DNA of 64,000 bases, from assembly GCA_902362775.1 (NCBI GenBank), contig CABIXV010000005.1, positions 242,059-306,058 on the forward strand, in the 5' to 3' direction. This DNA is from Clostridiales bacterium (lineage in GTDB: Bacteria; Bacillota; Clostridia; Oscillospirales; Oscillospiraceae). Below the pieces are notes generated by a model. The model was not told the origin of the DNA. It was given only the letters and a program-made list of their open reading frames with translations, and made no database searches. The position numbers and the translations under genes are program-made. Numbering within the stretch: position 1 is the stretch's first letter; each line of letters begins with the position of its first letter. Positions 60,138-64,000 of this stretch are shown here, piece by piece.

Positions 60138-60222
60138 AAGTCCCTCCATTCCAGCGGGAAAAATTGATTTTTACATAATCTCCCTTCTTCTTGGCAAACT
60201 ATGCCGGAAGGAGGGAGCTGTC

Positions 60223-61731
60223 ATGTCAAACAAAAATCAGGTGGACGGGCCCCATCCCCGCAAGGAACCCCTGTTTCCCGGACCGCTCTCACTGGAAAAT
60301 CTGGAGGCGGCATTTGCCGGCTGTGCCGACTTCAGCAAGCGGCAGATGTACCTCCACGGGGACAGGGAGCGGATGGTGACTGTCTGTTATCTGTTGGGAA
60401 TGGCCCGAAATGAGAGACTGAACGACTATATCCTGCGTCCCCTGACCCAGAATCCGGCACTGAGCCAGGTGTCAGAGGGAGAATTGTTTTCTATGCTCCA
60501 GTATGGGGCCTTATACAATCTGGCCGCGGTCCGGCGGGATACACTGGACGATGTGGTCAATGACCTGATCCTGGGAAGCTGCGCTTTGTTTTTTGACGGC
60601 CGGATAGACGCGCTTACTCTGCCTGTCCCCACAGAGGAAAAACGGTCGGTGGGGGAGCCGGACAATGAACCTGCCCTGAAGGGAAGCCGTGAGTCCTTTG
60701 TGGAGTCGGTGCGTACCAACACCGCTATGGTACGCCGCCATCTGAAGGCCCCCCAACTGAAAATCAAGGAGCAGATCGTAGGCCGGCAGTCCAGGACGGT
60801 GGTGGATGTACTCTTTTTGGACGGCATCGCCGATCCGGACACTGTGTCCCAGCTGGAGGAAAGGCTGGCGGACCTGGATATAGACGGGGTGGAAGCGACC
60901 GGCAATCTGGAGGAGTATCTGGTGGAGGGAGACAGAAGCCCCTTCCCTCTGATGGCCTATACCCAGCGGCCGGACCGCTTCTGCCAGGGCCTGCTGGAGG
61001 GAAGGGTGGGCCTGCTGGCCGACGGGATCCCCCTGGGGTGGCTGGTGCCTGGCACTATCGACCAGTTTTTCAAGACCGGACAGGACCAAGCCTACCACTG
61101 GATGGTGTCCTCCGCCCTCCGACTGATCCGCTGGTTTTGCGCCCTGGTCACCCTGGTGGTGCCCGGCCTCTATATCGCTTTGGTTACCTTTCATCCGGAG
61201 GCCATCCCGGTGAAGCTGGCCCTGTCCATTGTGGCCGCTAAACAGGAAGTGCCATTTTCCACTGTCTTTGAAGTGTTAATTATGCTGCTGGCCTTTGAGG
61301 TCATTCAGGAGGCTGGCCTCCGTCTTCCGGGCCCTATCGGGTCCGCTGTATCCATTCTGGGCGGCCTGGTGGTGGGCAACGCCGCGGTAGAGGCCCATAT
61401 CGTGTCCCCGGCGGTCCTCATCGCCGTTGCCATCGCCGGGGTGGCGGGGTACGCCCAGCCCTCCCAGGACTTTGGCAACGCCCTGCGGCTGTGGCGGTTC
61501 CTGCTGGCCGTCCTGGCCAGTGTGGGCGGGCTGTTCGGCCTGGCCATGGGCTGGGCCGCCCTGATCTATCACCTGGCCGGGCTGGAGAGCTTTGGCATCC
61601 CCTATCTGGCCCCCTTTACCACTGGGGCTGGGGCCAGGAGAGGCCACCCTACCTTGATCCGCCTGCCCCTGCCGCGAATGAAGTGGCGGGATGGAGCCTA
61701 TGACACCAAGAACCGGAGGAATCAGAAATGA
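60223..61731 (+). CDS. spore germination protein, GerAA family
   Basis: The 502-residue A subunit of a germinant receptor in the spore inner membrane has a soluble N-terminal part (about 1-290) with SVRTNTAMVRRHLKAPQLKI and QIVGRQSRTVVDVLFLDGIADP. Four to five membrane segments follow, with the family segment RLPGPIGSAVSILGGLVVGNAAVEA and a charged tail. ATG at 60223 has GGAGGGAG upstream. The stop overlaps the gerC start (ATGA). The germinant is not predictable. Confidence 0.94.
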   Translation: MSNKNQVDGPHPRKEPLFPGPLSLENLEAAFAGCADFSKRQMYLHGDRERMVTVCYLLGMARNERLNDYILRPLTQNPALSQVSEGELFSMLQYGALYNLAAVRRDTLDDVVNDLILGSCALFFDGRIDALTLPVPTEEKRSVGEPDNEPALKGSRESFVESVRTNTAMVRRHLKAPQLKIKEQIVGRQSRTVVDVLFLDGIADPDTVSQLEERLADLDIDGVEATGNLEEYLVEGDRSPFPLMAYTQRPDRFCQGLLEGRVGLLADGIPLGWLVPGTIDQFFKTGQDQAYHWMVSSALRLIRWFCALVTLVVPGLYIALVTFHPEAIPVKLALSIVAAKQEVPFSTVFEVLIMLLAFEVIQEAGLRLPGPIGSAVSILGGLVVGNAAVEAHIVSPAVLIAVAIAGVAGYAQPSQDFGNALRLWRFLLAVLASVGGLFGLAMGWAALIYHLAGLESFGIPYLAPFTTGAGARRGHPTLIRLPLPRMKWRDGAYDTKNRRNQK

Positions 61732-62813
61732 GAGGACGGCTGTGTGCCTTGGCCCTTGCCTGTGCTTTTTTAGCTGGGTGCTCCCCGCTGCCCAGGGCCA
61801 GGGAAATGGGGGACATGGCCCTGTTGCGTACCATGGGAGTAGACTGGCTGGAAACGGGACTGTCCGTCACCGCCTCCACCGGTCCACGGGCCAGAGGGCT
61901 GCAGGCGGAGGGACAGTCTGCCCTAGTCCTATCCGCCCAGAGCCAGTCCCTCAGTGGAGCCTGCCTGGCCATGCAGGGCCAGAGCGACAGCTATGTGTTT
62001 TTCGGATATGTAGACCAGCTTTTGCTCGGGGAGGAGCTGGCCCGCCATGGGGTAGTATCTGTGCTGGACTACTTTGCCCGGGATGTGGAGCTGGGACTTG
62101 GAGCTCAACTGTGGCTGGTCCGGGAGGCCTCTGCGGAGGAAGCGGTTCGATCTGGCGGAGATCAGGGGGTGGAGGCCCGCCTTTCCACCCTGCAGATCGA
62201 CAGCGAGATGGGGGTGGCGACCATCTCCCGTACTGCCGGGGAGGTGTATGCCGACCTGCTGGAGCAGGGGGCGGCCTATGTCCCAGCCCTTATCACGGCG
62301 GGAGGGGGGGAGGGGGACACCTCCCTGCTGGAGGGCGGCTATGGTATCTTGAAGGGTGAGCTGCTGGCGGGATATCTGGAGGGGCGGGAGGCCCGGGGGC
62401 TAGAACTGCTGGCCGGCAGGCCGGGAGTCAATCTCCTGGAGGGCGAACTGCCCGAAAACCGGGCCGCGCTCCGCGTGACACAGGCCCATACAGAGATGTC
62501 CCCTATCTGGGAAGGGAATAAGCTGATGGGGCTGACGCTGACCTGCCGCGTCGAAGCGGACCTGTTGGAGTACCGCTACCCCCTGTCCGACCAGGAGCGG
62601 AAAGAATTGACCGGACGGCTGGCCAGCCAGGTGGAAAACCAAATTAGGGGGGCGCTGGACAAGCTCCGCCAGTGGCAGGCGGACTGCCTGGGGCTGGGCG
62701 CCCAGGTGGCCCTGACCTCGCCCGGCAAATGGCAGGCCATCCAGGAGGACTGGCCCAGTATCTTTGCCGCGCTGGAACCAGACCTCCAGATCAGGGTATC
62801 GATCCAGGAGTGA
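61728..62813 (+). CDS. spore germination lipoprotein, Ger(x)C family
   Basis: The 361-residue C subunit of the germinant receptor is a lipoprotein with lipobox LAGC (Cys18). It then has the three-domain Ger(x)C fold, starting MGDMALLRTMGVDW and ending with a helix rich in Gln and Trp. The start overlaps the GerA stop by 4 nt. The SYVFFGYVDQLLLGEELARHGV segment is typical of the family. Confidence 0.93.
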   Translation: MRGRLCALALACAFLAGCSPLPRAREMGDMALLRTMGVDWLETGLSVTASTGPRARGLQAEGQSALVLSAQSQSLSGACLAMQGQSDSYVFFGYVDQLLLGEELARHGVVSVLDYFARDVELGLGAQLWLVREASAEEAVRSGGDQGVEARLSTLQIDSEMGVATISRTAGEVYADLLEQGAAYVPALITAGGGEGDTSLLEGGYGILKGELLAGYLEGREARGLELLAGRPGVNLLEGELPENRAALRVTQAHTEMSPIWEGNKLMGLTLTCRVEADLLEYRYPLSDQERKELTGRLASQVENQIRGALDKLRQWQADCLGLGAQVALTSPGKWQAIQEDWPSIFAALEPDLQIRVSIQE

Positions 62814-62829
62814 GGAAAGAGGGAAGCTT

Positions 62830-63963
62830 GTGAAGAACAACGACCATATTTCACGCACCCAGCTCATGACCATGGTGTGGGCCGGACTGCTGGCCCCGGC
62901 GGCGGAGCTGCTGCCCAGTCTGACCCTGCCTGCCGCGGGGAAAGGCGCCTGGCTGGCTCCGCTGGCCGCCGCCCCTCTGGCGCTGGTATCGGGCTGGCTG
63001 CTGGGACGGCTTTCCGGGGGGCGGGGGCTGGCGTTCGCCTTTTGCGAGCGGCTGGGCAGGGCAGGGGGAAACTTGCTCCTCATTATATATATAGTGTGGG
63101 CGGAGCTCCTTCTGGCCATCCGCCTTCGCGCTTGCGCCCAGCGCCTGCTGGCTTCGGGTTACCGGGACGGATCGCTGATCTTTTTCTTGGCGGCCCTGGC
63201 TTTGATGGTCCTCTGGATGGGAACTGGCCGGCTCGCTCCTTTTGCCCGGGCGGCGCAGCTTTTTCTGGTGGTCCTTCTGGGGACGGCGGCAGTGGTCCTA
63301 GTTTTGTCCCTAGGACAGGTGAAGGCGGAGCACTTGCTGCCGCTGTGGAGTGGGGACGTGCCAGGAATACTCCGCTCCGCCCTGCCCGCCTTTGGGGTGG
63401 TGGGCTGGGGCGGCTGGGCCGCCTTCCTGACAGGCTCTCTGGAGGGGCAGGAGGGAAAGCAGAACTGGCATTGGCTGTTTTGGGGGCTAGGCGGGATGGC
63501 CCTGCTTACTTTGGCTCAGGCCGTTATCCTGGGTAACCTGGGACCTCGGCTGGCCGCAGGGCTGGACAGCCCCTTCTTTGCCCTGGCCAAGAGCGTAGGC
63601 GTTGAAGGCGCGTTTCAACGGGTGGAGAGCGTAGTGTCCGCGCTATGGACCTTTTCAGACCTGACCATGGCGGCCCTCCTTCTATTTTCTATCCGGGCTA
63701 TGGCCAGGACTGCCATTCCCAGACTCAGGGAGCGGGGACTGGCGGCGGGGGCGTTGGCCGTCGCCGCGGTGGGCGCCCTGGCTGGCTTCTCCGACGGAGC
63801 GGCGGCAGAGCGATGGAGCCGAGAGGTGCTGCCCTGGGGGCATATCATTCTGACGTTGGGTATCCCAATCCTACTGTGTCTGTCGGATGCCTTTGTGAAA
63901 AAAGACACAGGCGGTCCAGATATAGTGGTAGGAGGTAGTGAGGGAGGGGAAGATATAGTGTAG
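62830..63963 (+). CDS. spore germination permease, GerAB family
   Basis: The 377-residue B subunit is a ten-helix membrane protein of the amino acid-polyamine-organocation superfamily that binds the germinant. It starts VKNNDHISRTQLMTMVW, where family members have ISxxQ. I chose GTG at 62830 because GAGGGAAG lies about 7 nt upstream. The gene order A-C-B differs from the A-B-C order of Bacillus gerA. No fourth subunit is seen in the 37 bp remaining. Confidence 0.92.
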   Translation: MKNNDHISRTQLMTMVWAGLLAPAAELLPSLTLPAAGKGAWLAPLAAAPLALVSGWLLGRLSGGRGLAFAFCERLGRAGGNLLLIIYIVWAELLLAIRLRACAQRLLASGYRDGSLIFFLAALALMVLWMGTGRLAPFARAAQLFLVVLLGTAAVVLVLSLGQVKAEHLLPLWSGDVPGILRSALPAFGVVGWGGWAAFLTGSLEGQEGKQNWHWLFWGLGGMALLTLAQAVILGNLGPRLAAGLDSPFFALAKSVGVEGAFQRVESVVSALWTFSDLTMAALLLFSIRAMARTAIPRLRERGLAAGALAVAAVGALAGFSDGAAAERWSREVLPWGHIILTLGIPILLCLSDAFVKKDTGGPDIVVGGSEGGEDIV

Positions 63964-64000
63964 GTAAGGAGGGGATAAAAAAAGGGGAAAAAAGTGGGAA
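63964..64000. other. window end
   Basis: The last 37 bases after gerB contain TAAGGAGG, a possible ribosome site for a further gene beyond the window. No T-rich terminator is visible. Confidence 0.35.

Noticed and set aside
1..64000. CRISPR arrays, tRNA or rRNA genes, insertion sequences, prophage
   Set aside because: None was seen: no regularly spaced repeats, no cloverleaf-like T-arm signatures, no transposase or phage proteins among the frames.

Overview
The window looks like chromosome from an anaerobic, spore-forming Clostridia of the Oscillospiraceae type (Flavonifractor/Intestinimonas-like gut bacteria). The reasons are high GC coding DNA with short AT-rich promoters, sigma-A boxes mostly spaced 17 bp, strong AGGAGG ribosome sites, sporulation and germination genes (spoIIP, gerA-type operon, a YloB-like Ca2+ ATPase), a thiolase, and a T-box before hisS. 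The species is an inference. No rRNA, tRNA, CRISPR array, prophage or insertion sequence was recognised.

Layout. 1-10.8 kb is an origin-proximal minus-strand block: noc, parA-parB-(coiled-coil orf), serS, mscL, rsmG, a MinD-like ATPase, a methylglyoxal-synthase-like gene, and hisS with its T-box. Two parS sites lie in it, one exact and one with a single mismatch. 11-14.2 kb holds a dicarboxylate/glutamate symporter, an unusual GAPDH behind an AT-rich promoter island, and an orphan gene. 14.5-20.6 kb is a purine salvage unit (xpt plus a BMP-type ABC importer). 20.7-24.6 kb has an AraC regulator divergent from a 2-hydroxyacid dehydrogenase and a GltS symporter. 24.7-27.4 kb holds spoIIP, a DUF4177-like gene, tadA, and a tandem pair of apparent small RNA genes. 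27.7-33.1 kb holds thiolase and a GntR-regulated lipoprotein/ABC operon.

33.1-43.9 kb is a proline-linked region. The minus-strand unit dapA-like / nhaC-type / aminotransferase / pruA is divergent from lysR-proC-proB-orf-lysE-proA. The minus unit could carry out the lower half of a mammalian-type hydroxyproline pathway (P5C-type dehydrogenase, transaminase, DapA-fold aldolase). Its lower-GC look suggests separate acquisition.

43.9-54.4 kb is the conserved glmU-prs-pth-mfd-prsA neighbourhood. Here GlmU is reduced to its acetyltransferase half, and two related repeat proteins sit between pth and mfd. 54.5-57.3 kb has ridA and an aminotransferase divergent from a LysR regulator. 57.4-64 kb has the Ca2+ ATPase and a gerA-gerC-gerB operon.

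The points most worth following up are the tandem sRNA pair (26.64-26.96 kb), the pruA/aminotransferase/dapA operon, the duplicated CDP...HLxF repeat family, the degenerate MgsA next to a MinD without its membrane anchor, and the stand-alone GlmU acetyltransferase domain.
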